A stretch of 64,000 nt of DNA from JAJDGF01 sp031549325 (lineage in GTDB: Bacteria; Bacillota; Clostridia; Christensenellales; Aristaeellaceae): positions 1 through 64,000 of the forward strand of contig JAVBQA010000045.1 of assembly GCA_031549325.1 (NCBI GenBank), read 5' to 3'. The notes below the pieces were generated by a model. It searched no databases. It had not been told where the DNA came from and worked only from the letters and a program-made list of their open reading frames with translations. Below, piece after piece: positions 41,671 to 51,188 of this stretch; within the stretch, counting starts at the first letter, position 1; each line of letters opens with the position of its first letter. A program made the position numbers and the translations under genes.

Positions 41671-42650
41671 GCCTTCTTCACCTCCCCGTAGATTCTGGGT
41701 TGGGTGAACTTATCGATCAAAGGCGTCACGCAGTTCATCATCAGAATCGCGTAGGAGCAGCCCTCCGGATAGGTGGGATTAAACCGCCTGATCACAAAGA
41801 CCAGCGCGCCGCAACCGATGCCCATGAGGATGCGGCCCCAGGGCGTGACGGGGGCAGTGGTGTAATCGGTGGCCATAAACAGCGCGCCCAGGATCAGGCC
41901 GCCCGACAGCATCTGGTACAGCGCCGAATCCCCGTTGCCCGCGAAGCTGCCCGTGGAGATCCAGAACAGCACGAAACACGTAACGAGGAACGTCACCGGG
42001 ATGCGCCAGTTGACCACCTGAATGGCCATCAGGTAGATCCCTCCAAGCAGCAGGCACAGCTTGCTGACTTCGCCGATGCAGCCAGGAATGTTGCCCAGGA
42101 ACAGGTCCATCAGCGGGTAGCGCGCCGCGCTCAGCGCCACCAGCGGCGTGGCGGTGGCCAGCGCATCCACCGTAGCGGACGAGGAGGCATCAGCCGCCAT
42201 ACCAGGCAGCACAAACGCGCTGCTGGTCATCATCCCCATCCACGAGGCCATCAGCACCGCGCGCGCCGCCAGCGCGGGATTCATGAAGTTGTGGCCGATG
42301 CCGCCAAAGATCTGCTTGACCACGACGATCGCCACGCCCGAACCGATCACGCCGATCCAGAGCGGCGCGCTGGCGGGCAGGTTGTAAGCGAGCAGCAGAC
42401 CGGTCACGACAGCGCTCAGGTCGGTCACGGTCACCGGGCGCTTCAGCGCGCGCTGGATCATGGCTTCCCAGCCCACAGCCGAAGCCACGCAAATCAGGAT
42501 GTGCCACAGCGCGTTCACGCCAAAATGCGCCACGCCAAAGATACCCGCTGGCAACAGCGCCAGAATCACATGCCCCATCAGCACGGGTGTCGTGTATTGG
42601 GATCGGATGTGCGGCGACGAGGTCACGCGCATCATTGGATTTGCCTGCAT
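41667..42650 (-). CDS. rnfD: Rnf complex subunit D
   Basis: This 327-residue polytopic protein belongs to the NqrB/RnfD family. It has roughly ten helices, including FGGIGHNFMNPALAARAVLMASW, and a segment ALATATPLVAL that corresponds to the covalent FMN-binding Thr motif. It forms the ion-translocating part with RnfA, E and G. The ATG follows GAGGGA, and the start is 12 bases after rnfC. The ion (H+ or Na+) cannot be read from sequence. Confidence 0.95.
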   Translation of the reverse strand: MQANPMMRVTSSPHIRSQYTTPVLMGHVILALLPAGIFGVAHFGVNALWHILICVASAVGWEAMIQRALKRPVTVTDLSAVVTGLLLAYNLPASAPLWIGVIGSGVAIVVVKQIFGGIGHNFMNPALAARAVLMASWMGMMTSSAFVLPGMAADASSSATVDALATATPLVALSAARYPLMDLFLGNIPGCIGEVSKLCLLLGGIYLMAIQVVNWRIPVTFLVTCFVLFWISTGSFAGNGDSALYQMLSGGLILGALFMATDYTTAPVTPWGRILMGIGCGALVFVIRRFNPTYPEGCSYAILMMNCVTPLIDKFTQPRIYGEVKKA

Positions 42651-42662
42651 GGGCGGTCCCTC

Positions 42663-43985
42663 CTACCGTTTGATTGTCTTGGCGATCTCGCGCTTGGCCA
42701 CGCGGATGGATTGTACCAGCGGCAGCTTGGCCGGGCAGGTGTAGCTGCAGGAGCCGCATTCTATGCAATCCATTGCATGCAGTTGCTTCGCTTCGTCAAA
42801 GCGGCCGCGCTGAGACAGCGCGTGCAGCGTCATGGGCATCAGCCGGATTGGGCAGGCCCGGGCGCAGCGCGCGCAGCGGATGCAGTTGTTCATCGGCGCG
42901 TTTGGGTTCGATTTATCGGTCATCATAAGGATGCCCGAGGTGCCCTTCACCACCGGCGTGTCCATGGTATAGGCGGATTGGCCCATCATCGGGCCGCCCA
43001 GAATCACCTTGTTCACGCCTTCACGCAAACCGCCGCACTGATCGATCAACCGCTCGATGGATTCCCCGATGCGAACGCGCAGGTTCTGCGGCTTGTCGAT
43101 CTCGCCAGTCACGGTGATGGTGCGCTTGATCAGCGGCTTGCCGCTTCTCAGACACTCGGAGACGGCGTGCGCGGTGGTCACATTCACGACCACGCAGCCG
43201 ATGTCCATGGGCAGCTTGCCGGATGGCACTTGCCTGCCAGTGACCACCTGAATCAGCTGCTTCTCGCCGCCTTGCGGGTATTTCACCTGCAGCCTGACCA
43301 CGTCGATCGACTTGCCCTGAGCGGCTCTTTCGATGGCTGAAATCGCCTCCGGCTTATTGGCCTCGATGGCGATCACGGCGCGCTCGGCGGACAGGATTTT
43401 TTGCGCGATCAGCAGCCCGTCCACCACTTTGTCCGGGTGCTCGATCATCATGCGCTGGTCGCCTGTGATGTAGGGTTCGCACTCCGCGCCGTTCAGGATC
43501 ACGGTGTCGATGTGCTTGTCCTTAGGAGGGGCCAGCTTAACGGCCGTCGGAAAACCGGCGCCGCCCAGGCCGACGATGCCCGCGTCCCGGATGGCCGCGA
43601 TCAGCGCAGCAGCGTCCATTTGGTCCGGATTCTGGGGCTTTGCGTCCGGCGACCACTCATCCAGCCCGTCATTGTCGATGACGATGGCCTGGGTCAGCAT
43701 CCCGGCGGCATTGACGCGGTGCAACACACCGACCACCTTGCCGGACACGCTGGCGTGGATCGGCGCGCCCACATACCCTTCGGGTTCTCCGATCTTCTGG
43801 CCCATCAGCACGCGATCCCCCGCCTTCACCAGCGGCTGGCAAGGCACGCCCACGTTCTGCCCCAGCTGGATCGCAACCTGAATAGGCGGCAAGGCATTGA
43901 TCACCGGCATAGAACCGGTCACTGCCTTGCCGCCGCTCTTTTCGTGAGGGTGTATGCCGCCCTTGAATGTCCTTGCGTCGATCAA
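42663..43985 (-). CDS. rnfC: Rnf complex subunit C
   Basis: This 440-residue peripheral subunit carries the NADH/FMN site (GIVGLGGAGFPTAVKLAPPKD), the ILNGAECEPYITGD stretch, and two C-terminal iron-sulfur motifs (CIRCARCARACPIRLMP and CIECGSCSYTCPAKLP). It opens with FKGGIHPHEKSGGKAV as usual. The TTG at 43985 gives the family N terminus and lies after CAGGTAG/GGGGG; an ATG at 44006 would add seven residues but has no ribosome site. It is the first gene of the operon rnfC-D-G-E-A-B. Confidence 0.94.
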   Translation of the reverse strand: MIDARTFKGGIHPHEKSGGKAVTGSMPVINALPPIQVAIQLGQNVGVPCQPLVKAGDRVLMGQKIGEPEGYVGAPIHASVSGKVVGVLHRVNAAGMLTQAIVIDNDGLDEWSPDAKPQNPDQMDAAALIAAIRDAGIVGLGGAGFPTAVKLAPPKDKHIDTVILNGAECEPYITGDQRMMIEHPDKVVDGLLIAQKILSAERAVIAIEANKPEAISAIERAAQGKSIDVVRLQVKYPQGGEKQLIQVVTGRQVPSGKLPMDIGCVVVNVTTAHAVSECLRSGKPLIKRTITVTGEIDKPQNLRVRIGESIERLIDQCGGLREGVNKVILGGPMMGQSAYTMDTPVVKGTSGILMMTDKSNPNAPMNNCIRCARCARACPIRLMPMTLHALSQRGRFDEAKQLHAMDCIECGSCSYTCPAKLPLVQSIRVAKREIAKTIKR

Positions 43986-44051
43986 TGCTACCTGCCCCCA
44001 GCACATTCTATTTGAAGACGTTTGTCATAAACGCCGTTCATCCTATTTCTG

Positions 44052-44080
44052 AGTATAGCACAGGATTTGCAAAAAGTGAA
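44052..44080 (-). promoter_or_regulatory. Promoter of the rnf operon
   Basis: TTCACT, a 17-base spacer ending TGC, then TATACT (extended -10) on the minus strand, about 65 bases before rnfC. Confidence 0.75.
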
Positions 44081-44103
44081 TGATAGTTATTTTTCTGACA
44101 AAG

Positions 44104-44138
44104 AAGCCGCCCCACGGCGCAATGCCACGGGGCGGCTT
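44104..44138 (-). terminator. Terminator after oppA
   Basis: A 10-bp perfect stem (AAGCCGCCCC / GGGGCGGCTT) with further GGC/GCC pairing inside the loop, followed by CTTTG on the minus strand. The T-run is weak. Confidence 0.7.
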
Positions 44139-44158
44139 GAAGGTCTACGCTCGCAAAA

Positions 44159-45778
44159 TTACTTCTCGATGTAGGCAGTGTGGAAGAACTTGTAACCCAG
44201 CGGTGTGATGCCCCAGCCCTTCAGGTCGGGGCGCACGCCGTACTCATCGGAGTAGTAGTACACCGGGGCGCAGGCCCAATCCTGGCCGATCAGGATGTCC
44301 TCAGCCTCGTGGAGCAGCTGGTCGCGCTTGTCCGGATCGGTCTCGGCGAACGAGGCGGCGATCTTCGCGTCGTACTCAGGGTTGTTGTACTTGCCATCGT
44401 TGTTGCCCGAGGTGGACAGGAACAGCGTCAGCATGGTCGCCGGATCGTTGTAGTCGCCGATCCAGCCGTTGCGGGCGATGTTGAAGTTGCCGTCGCGGCG
44501 GTCGGCGGTGACGACAGCCCAGTCGGCCACGCGCAGCTCGACGTCCACGTTCAGCACGTCTTTCCACATCTTCTGCAGCGCCTCATAGATCATGATGTGG
44601 CCGGTGTTGTCGTTCAGCAGGTACTCGATCTTGGGTATGCCCTCGCCGTTGGGATAGCCGGCCTCGGCCAGCGCTTCCTGAGCGGCCTTCTTGTTCTCCT
44701 CGTAGCTGGCCGGGGCCACATAGGTGGCGTAGCCTTCACGGAAAGCTTTGCTGGCACCGGAGGTGCGGAAGCCGGTGCCCACGAACGCCTCAGCCGGCGT
44801 CACGCTGCCCTGGCGCAGCACGTTGGCGATAAAATCGGTGTCGATGGCCAGCGTCAGCGCTTTGCGCACCAGCACGTTGTCCAGCGGGGCCCTCCGGATG
44901 TTGAAGCTGACGAAGTAAGTGCCCAGCTGCGGGATGATGCCGTACAGGCCATCGGCCTTCAGCGCCTGCACCTCTTCCTGGGGCATGGCGTCGACAAAGT
45001 CGGCCTCGCCGGCGCGCAGCGCGGCCAGTTCCGCCTTGTCGTCCTGCAGGAACAGCCAGTTGATCTTGGTGGGCTTAATGCTGGCGGCGTCCCAGTAGCC
45101 TGGATTGGGCACGGACACCATGCGGTCATCCAGCGTGAAGCTCTCCATCTTAAACGCGCCGTTGGTCACATAGCTCTCGGAGCTCTTGATCCAGTTGTCG
45201 GTGCCGTACTTCTCCAGGATGTCCTGGCGCAGCGGCGAGAACACCGGGAACGCGGCGATTTCCGCGAAGAACGGGCACGGCGACTCCAGCTGCACCTCGA
45301 AGGTCTTGTCGTCAATGGCCTTCACGCCCAGCTCTTCGAGCGGCACTTCGCCGCTGACGCACTTGCCGCCGTTCTTGATGAAGCCGCCCATGTCCATGGC
45401 GTAGGGAGCGGCCAGTGCCGGATCCACCAGGCGGCGGTACGCGAACTCAAAGTCCTGCGCCTTTACCGGCTCGCCATCCGACCACTTGCTGTCGCGCAGG
45501 TGGAACGTCCAGGTCAGGCCGTCTTCAGATACGTCGTAGCTCTCCGCCATGCCGTACTCAACGCCGGTGCCATCCCACTTGTAGCGCATGAGCGGCTCAA
45601 ACTGATGGATGGCGTAGCAGGCGCCGTCCACGGCGCTGTTGCGGGTGGGATCGATGGTCTCGGGAGAGGTCGCAAGCGAGATGTTCAGCTCGTCGCCCGC
45701 GCCAGCTTCCGCCGCGAAGGCAGAGAACGCCGGAAGACACAGCACCAGGGCGAGAACCAGGGCTAGGACTTTCTTCAT
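44159..45778 (-). CDS. oppA: Oligopeptide-binding protein OppA (signal peptide, no lipobox)
   Basis: This 539-residue family 5 solute-binding protein has the mature start DELNISLATSPETIDPTRNS, then GLTWTFHLRDSKWSDGEPVKAQDFEFAYRRLVDP (an SBP5 hallmark), and FNIARNGWIGDYNDP. It binds peptides outside the membrane. The N terminus is a signal peptide ending AFSAFA-AEA. The only Cys (residue 14) follows LVL and does not fit the lipobox, although Gram-positive OppA proteins are usually lipoproteins. The ATG at 45778 follows AGGGG; the in-frame TTG upstream overlaps that site. Confidence 0.92.
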   Translation of the reverse strand: MKKVLALVLALVLCLPAFSAFAAEAGAGDELNISLATSPETIDPTRNSAVDGACYAIHQFEPLMRYKWDGTGVEYGMAESYDVSEDGLTWTFHLRDSKWSDGEPVKAQDFEFAYRRLVDPALAAPYAMDMGGFIKNGGKCVSGEVPLEELGVKAIDDKTFEVQLESPCPFFAEIAAFPVFSPLRQDILEKYGTDNWIKSSESYVTNGAFKMESFTLDDRMVSVPNPGYWDAASIKPTKINWLFLQDDKAELAALRAGEADFVDAMPQEEVQALKADGLYGIIPQLGTYFVSFNIRRAPLDNVLVRKALTLAIDTDFIANVLRQGSVTPAEAFVGTGFRTSGASKAFREGYATYVAPASYEENKKAAQEALAEAGYPNGEGIPKIEYLLNDNTGHIMIYEALQKMWKDVLNVDVELRVADWAVVTADRRDGNFNIARNGWIGDYNDPATMLTLFLSTSGNNDGKYNNPEYDAKIAASFAETDPDKRDQLLHEAEDILIGQDWACAPVYYYSDEYGVRPDLKGWGITPLGYKFFHTAYIEK

Positions 45779-45808
45779 ACTGGTGAATCCCCTTTTCAAT
45801 ATATTCCA

Positions 45809-45836
45809 CCGCGTTGGCCCGCAAGGGCCCGCGCGG
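45809..45836 (-). other. Stem-loop between oppF and oppA
   Basis: CCGCG/CGCGG and GGCCC/GGGCC stems are separated by a 2x2 internal loop and closed by a 4-base loop. There is no T-run, so it probably protects or partly terminates the mRNA and sets a higher or different oppA level. Confidence 0.6.
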
Positions 45837-45857
45837 TTGGTAACGAGCGCTATGCCG

Positions 45858-46819
45858 TCACAGCAGGTGACAGGCGGCGAAGTGTCCGGGCGAAACTTCC
45901 TTCATAACAGGCTCTTCCCGCGAGCACTTCTCGGTGGCGTGCGGGCAGCGCGTGCGGAAGTAGCAACCGGAAGGCGGGTTGAGTGGGTTCGGAACATCCC
46001 CCTGCAGGATGATCCGGTGGCTGCCGCGGGAGGTGTTCGGATCCGGAATGGGGATGGCGGACAGCAGCGCCTGGGTGTATGGGTGCACGTGGTGCTCGTA
46101 CAGCTCGTCCGAGCCGGCCAGCTCCACCAGCTTGCCCAGGTACATCACGCCGATGCGGTCGGAGATGTAGCGCACCACGGCCAAATCGTGCGCGATGAAC
46201 AGGTACGTGAGCCCAAGGGTCTGCTGCAGCTCCACCAGCTTGTTGATGACCTGCGCCTGGATGGACACGTCCAGCGCAGAGATCGGCTCGTCGCAGATGA
46301 TGAACTCGGGCCTCAGCGCGAGCGCGCGCGCGATGGATATGCGCTGGCGCTGGCCTCCGGAGAACTCGTGTGGGTAGCGGTTCATGTGCTCGGTGTTCAG
46401 GCCCACCAGGTTCATCTGCTCGATGATCATCTCCTGGCGCTCTTTGTGTGAGGAATACTCCTTGTTTATGTCAAGCGGCTCACCCACGATGTCGCCCACC
46501 GTCATGCGCGGATTCAGTGAGGAATATGGATCCTGAAGCACGATCTGCATGCGCTTTCTGTAGGGACTCATGCTGACATGCGTGATGTCCACGCCGTCAA
46601 ATTCAATGGAACCACTCGTCGGCTCATAGAGCCGGAGCACGGTGCGCCCGAAGGTGCTCTTGCCGCAGCCGGACTCGCCCACCAGACCCAGCGTCTCGCC
46701 GCGGTTGATGTGCAGCGATACGCCGTCCACTGCCTTGACATACGCGCGTTTCTTGAAAAGCTCCCCCTTAATCGGAAAGTGCTGCTTGAGATCTTTTACC
46801 CTCAGCAATACCTTGTCGT

Positions 46820-46823
<4 letters not shown>
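45858..46823 (-). CDS. oppF: Oligopeptide ABC transporter ATP-binding protein OppF
   Basis: The 321-residue ATPase has Walker A GESGCGKSTFGRT, the Q-loop QDPYSSLNPRMTVGDI, the signature FSGGQRQRISIARALAL, and Walker B FIICDEPISALDVSIQ. The oligopeptide/dipeptide C-terminal domain (HPYTQALLSAIP and a CxxRCPHATEKC cysteine motif) is typical for OppF. It powers peptide import with OppD. It overlaps oppD by four bases, and the ATG at 46823 is required by the family N terminus. Confidence 0.95.
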
Positions 46824-47806
<983 letters not shown>

Positions 47807-47857
47807 GATCGGCCTTCTTTCCGCAGGGATTTGCCAGAGTGCGTTGTGCCGGCACGG

Positions 47858-48907
47858 CTAGCCGCGCAGCCTCGGGTCGAGCGCGTCGCGCAACCCATCG
47901 CCAAACTGGTTAAACGACAGGATGATCAACGCGATCATCGCCGCCGGAAACAGCATTAGGTAGGGATAGCTGGCCAGGCCGTCCAGCGCCTTGTTGGCCA
48001 GAGATCCCAGCGAAGCCATGGGCGCCGAGATGCCCAGACCCATGAAGCTTAGGAAGCTCTCCGTAAAGATGGCGCTCGGAATTTGAAACATGGCGGTGAC
48101 CAGGATCGTGCCGACGGCGTTTGGAATCAGGTGTTTGGTCACGATGCGCCCGCCGCTCGCACCCAGCGCCTTGGCGGCCAGCACGTACTCCTGTTGCTTG
48201 AGAGAGAGCATCTGGCCGCGCACCATGCGCGCCATGTTGACCCAATACAGCATTGCGAACGTGATAAAAATCGAGACCGCCGCCGTGCCCATGGGAAAGT
48301 TTGGAACCACCGCATCCAGAAAGCCTTTCAGGCTGATCTGCAGCAGAATGATGATGAGGATGTCGGGAATCGAATACAGGATCTCGCACAGGCGCATGAT
48401 GATGTTGTCCCACCAGCCGCCCAGATACCCGGAGATCGCGCCGATGGTCGTGCCCAGCAGCACCACGATCAGCGTGCAGAACAGCCCGACAGACAGCGAA
48501 ACCTGCGTACCCACCATGGTGCGCACCAGCATGTCGCGACCCAGGTTGTCGGTGCCGAACGGATGCTCCCAGCAGGGGAACATGCGCTCGTGACCACGGG
48601 TCTGGTCATCGTAGGCGTAGGGCGTCAGCAGCGGGCCGACAAACGCAAACAGCGTGATCGCGATGATTAGAAGCAGCGAAGCGACGGCCACCTTGTTTTT
48701 CATGAAACGGCGACGCGCGTCCTGCCAATAGGTGGTGCTCTCGCGCATCACCACGCGCTGGTGCTTCTGCTCGTCGGTGGCCGGTTCCAGTTCCTGAATG
48801 TTCAGATGAAAGCTGCCCGGTTTGCTGAAACGCGCAATCGTCAACTGCGCCTTGCCCTGTTTTTCGGCGTCCGTAATGGTGATTCCGGTGATCGGCGGTC
48901 TGTTCAT
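47858..48907 (-). CDS. oppC: Oligopeptide ABC transporter permease OppC
   Basis: The 349-residue inner-membrane permease has a cytoplasmic N terminus of about 80 residues, then the OppC_N segment (RRRFMKNKVAVASLLLIIAIT) and the family motif HPFGTDNLGRDMLVRTMVGTQVSL. The EAA-loop MLSLKQQEYVLAAKALGASGGRIVTKH lies further on; 5-6 membrane helices are visible. AGGAGG is nine bases before the ATG. It follows oppB after 13 bases. Confidence 0.95.
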   Translation of the reverse strand: MNRPPITGITITDAEKQGKAQLTIARFSKPGSFHLNIQELEPATDEQKHQRVVMRESTTYWQDARRRFMKNKVAVASLLLIIAITLFAFVGPLLTPYAYDDQTRGHERMFPCWEHPFGTDNLGRDMLVRTMVGTQVSLSVGLFCTLIVVLLGTTIGAISGYLGGWWDNIIMRLCEILYSIPDILIIILLQISLKGFLDAVVPNFPMGTAAVSIFITFAMLYWVNMARMVRGQMLSLKQQEYVLAAKALGASGGRIVTKHLIPNAVGTILVTAMFQIPSAIFTESFLSFMGLGISAPMASLGSLANKALDGLASYPYLMLFPAAMIALIILSFNQFGDGLRDALDPRLRG

Positions 48908-48920
48908 CCTGCGTGGCCTC

Positions 48921-49835
48921 CTAAAACTTGATGCGCGGATCGACGATGGTGTATAGGATGTCCACAATCAGATTGGCAATGATCAAAACCAAAGCGAAGA
49001 AGATCGTGGTGCCCATAATCATCGGGTAATCGCGCCCGCCGATGGAGTTGATGAAGTAGCCGCCCAAGCCGGGGATGGAGAAAATGCGCTCGATGACGAA
49101 ACTGCCCGTCAGCACGGCTGTAACCATCGGTCCCATGTAGGTGATGACCGGCAACAGAGAGTTTTTCAGCGCGTGTTTAAACAGTACTACGCCCTCGCTG
49201 AGCCCCTTTGCGCGCGCGGTCTTGAGGTAGTCCTGCCCCATCACGTCCAGCATGCTGGAGCGCATCAGCCGGGTGATGTAGCAGGTCGGCGACAGCGACA
49301 GCGCGAACACCGGCAGCAGATAACTGATGGGCGTCTTCAGCCCGATGGTTGGCAACCATTGCAGGTGCATGCCGAAGAAATAGAGCAGTGTCGTCGCCAC
49401 CACAAAGCTGGGCAAGGCGATGCCCAGCGTACAAACAAACATAATGATCCGGTCGGCGATTTTGTTGCGCCTATAGGCCGCGAATACGCCCATCGGTACG
49501 CCCAGCAGCACACCCGTCAGGATTGCCCAGCCGCCCAGGCGCGCGGACACCGGAAATTTCTCGCCGATGATTTCGACAACCGAATAGCCCTTGCGCTTGA
49601 AGGAGATGCCCATATCCCCTTCGGTGATCAGCTTTTTCATGTAACGCTGATACTGAACGGGCACAGGATCGTTCAAGCCGTAGGCTTTTTCCATGATCGC
49701 CATCATCTGCGGAGACACTTTCTCGCCCAGGAACGGTCCGCCCGGCACAAGGAACATAATAAAAAATGTGATGGTGATGATCAAAAACATCGTCACAATG
49801 GCCATCAACACGCGTTTCGTCAAGAACCTGAGCAT
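48921..49835 (-). CDS. oppB: Oligopeptide ABC transporter permease OppB
   Basis: This 304-residue permease starts MLRFLTKRVLMAIVTMFLI and contains FIMFLVPGGPFLGEK, LPSFVVATTLLYFFG, the EAA loop LMRSSMLDVMGQDYLKTARAKGLS, and FSIPGLGGYFINSIGGRDYP. It is the first gene of oppB-C-D-F-A and forms the channel with OppC. The ATG at 49835 is nine bases after AGGAT; a GTG at 49844 is closer to that site. Confidence 0.95.
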   Translation of the reverse strand: MLRFLTKRVLMAIVTMFLIITITFFIMFLVPGGPFLGEKVSPQMMAIMEKAYGLNDPVPVQYQRYMKKLITEGDMGISFKRKGYSVVEIIGEKFPVSARLGGWAILTGVLLGVPMGVFAAYRRNKIADRIIMFVCTLGIALPSFVVATTLLYFFGMHLQWLPTIGLKTPISYLLPVFALSLSPTCYITRLMRSSMLDVMGQDYLKTARAKGLSEGVVLFKHALKNSLLPVITYMGPMVTAVLTGSFVIERIFSIPGLGGYFINSIGGRDYPMIMGTTIFFALVLIIANLIVDILYTIVDPRIKF

Positions 49836-49905
49836 GAGCAACACATCCTAAAGCAGCAATTTACGAATGGTTCGTTTATGGGCAACCACAAATCGTTATT
49901 GTATC

Positions 49906-49934
49906 ATTATATCTACTCTTCCGGTGTGCGTCAA
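49906..49934 (-). promoter_or_regulatory. Promoter of the opp operon
   Basis: TTGACG, a 17-base spacer and a perfect TATAAT on the minus strand, about 70 bases before oppB. Confidence 0.85.
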
Positions 49935-50015
49935 GCCCATTTTCCAGTTCATTTGCAAGTAATGATCTCCAATCCTTCATTCATGACAGCTTTTTAGGCC
50001 GGATCAAAGAAAGTG

Positions 50016-50044
50016 TTTACGATTCGCGCGCAATCGTATATAAT
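50016..50044 (+). promoter_or_regulatory. Promoter of ybaB-recR
   Basis: TTTACG, a 17-base spacer and TATAAT, 45 bases before ybaB. It diverges from the opp promoter. Confidence 0.75.
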
Positions 50045-50089
50045 AGAACATGATATTTGTGGGTTTATGGCCCAGGGAGGATATGCTCA

Positions 50090-50434
50090 ATGGCGAAAGG
50101 CGGATTTCCGGGAATGATGGGCGGCGGCCAGATGCAGCAGATGATGCGGCAGGCGCAGAAGCTGCAGCAACAGATGGCCGAGACGCAGGAGGCGCTGGAG
50201 GCGCGTGAGTTCGAGGCCAGCGCAGGCGGCGGCATCGTAACGGCCAAGGTCAACGGCAAGAAGGAACTGACGGCTCTCGACATCAAGCCTGAGGCGATCG
50301 ACCCGGACGACGTGGAACTGCTGCAGGATATGGTGATGGCGGCTGTCAACGAGGCGCTGCGCCAGGCCAGCGAGACGGTGGAGCGCGAGATGGGCAAACT
50401 GACCGGCGGCATGAACCTGCCCGGCCTTTTCTAG
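50090..50434 (+). CDS. ybaB: YbaB/EbfC nucleoid-associated protein
   Basis: This 114-residue DNA-binding protein has the family outline: a glycine/methionine-rich start (MAKGGFPGMMGGGQMQQMMRQ), a coiled helix, FEASAGGGIVTAKVNGKKEL and a C-terminal LPGLF. GGGAGGATAT precedes the ATG at 50090; the longer ORF begins upstream of the ribosome site. In most Firmicutes this gene follows dnaX; here dnaX is absent and a dedicated promoter drives ybaB and recR. Confidence 0.92.
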   Translation: MAKGGFPGMMGGGQMQQMMRQAQKLQQQMAETQEALEAREFEASAGGGIVTAKVNGKKELTALDIKPEAIDPDDVELLQDMVMAAVNEALRQASETVEREMGKLTGGMNLPGLF

Positions 50435-50438
50435 CCGT

Positions 50439-51035
50439 ATGTCGGGCGTAGAGCCGATCTTAAAGCTGGTTAACCAGCTAAGCAAGCTGCCCGGCGTCGG
50501 GCAAAAGAGCGCCCAGCGTCTGGCCTACCACATCATCAGCTTGCCCGAGGAACAAGTGCGGGAACTGGCGGTGGCCATTTTCAACGGGAAAAAGCTGGTG
50601 CATTTTTGCGACGTCTGCGGGAACTATACCGACACCGACCCCTGTGCGCTGTGCTCGGACGAAAGCCGCGACAAGCGCATTCTGTGCGTGGTTAAGGACC
50701 CGAGAGACGTGGCTGCGCTGGAGCGCATGCGCGAATACAACGGACAATACCATGTGCTGCACGGCGTGATTTCCCCCATGGACGGCGTCGGGCCGGACGA
50801 CATCCGCATCCGCGAGCTGATGCAACGCCTGTCCTACGAGCCCATCGAGGAGGTCGTGCTGGCCACCAACCCGGATATTGAGGGGGAGGCCACGGCGGCG
50901 TACATCTCGCGCCTGATCAAGCCAATGAACGTTAAGGTCACGCGCATCGCCCACGGCGTGCCTGTGGGCGGAGATCTCGAGTATACTGACGAGGTCACGC
51001 TGCTGAAGGCTTTCGAGGGCCGAAGGGAACTTTAG
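50439..51035 (+). CDS. recR: Recombination mediator protein RecR
   Basis: This 198-residue protein has an N-terminal helix-hairpin-helix (LSKLPGVGQKSAQRLAYHI), a zinc finger CDVCGNYTDTDPCALC (residues about 54-69), a TOPRIM region (ILCVVKDPRDVAALERMREYNG, EGEATAAYISRL) and a Walker-like LARGVP segment (here IAHGVPVGGDLEYTDEVTL). It loads RecA with RecO in recombinational repair. It starts four bases after ybaB. Confidence 0.96.
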   Translation: MSGVEPILKLVNQLSKLPGVGQKSAQRLAYHIISLPEEQVRELAVAIFNGKKLVHFCDVCGNYTDTDPCALCSDESRDKRILCVVKDPRDVAALERMREYNGQYHVLHGVISPMDGVGPDDIRIRELMQRLSYEPIEEVVLATNPDIEGEATAAYISRLIKPMNVKVTRIAHGVPVGGDLEYTDEVTLLKAFEGRREL

Positions 51036-51054
51036 CTGCATTCGGGCAGAATGA

Positions 51055-51095
51055 CCGCCCCTACAAAAGACGTCGGAAGCGTCCAATAGGGGCGG
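51055..51095. repeat. Palindromic intergenic element (copy B) after recR
   Basis: CCGCCCCTA at 51055-51063 is an exact inverted repeat of TAGGGGCGG at 51087-51095, with a 23-base interior. The core GTAGGGGCGG also occurs near 34956. It could terminate recR or be a small dispersed repeat. Confidence 0.6.
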
Positions 51096-51188
51096 ACTCT
51101 CTAAATGTCCACTGGATTTCATCAGCGCTAATCTTGATGCCATTCGGCGCTGCGGTTCGCCAAAATCTCGTTGAAGGGGGCAAGCCTC

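Noticed and set aside
43986..44040. A short ORF (MNGVYDKRLQ..) just before rnfC as a leader peptide.
   Set aside because: Its ATG lies only a few bases from the predicted transcription start and has no usable ribosome site.
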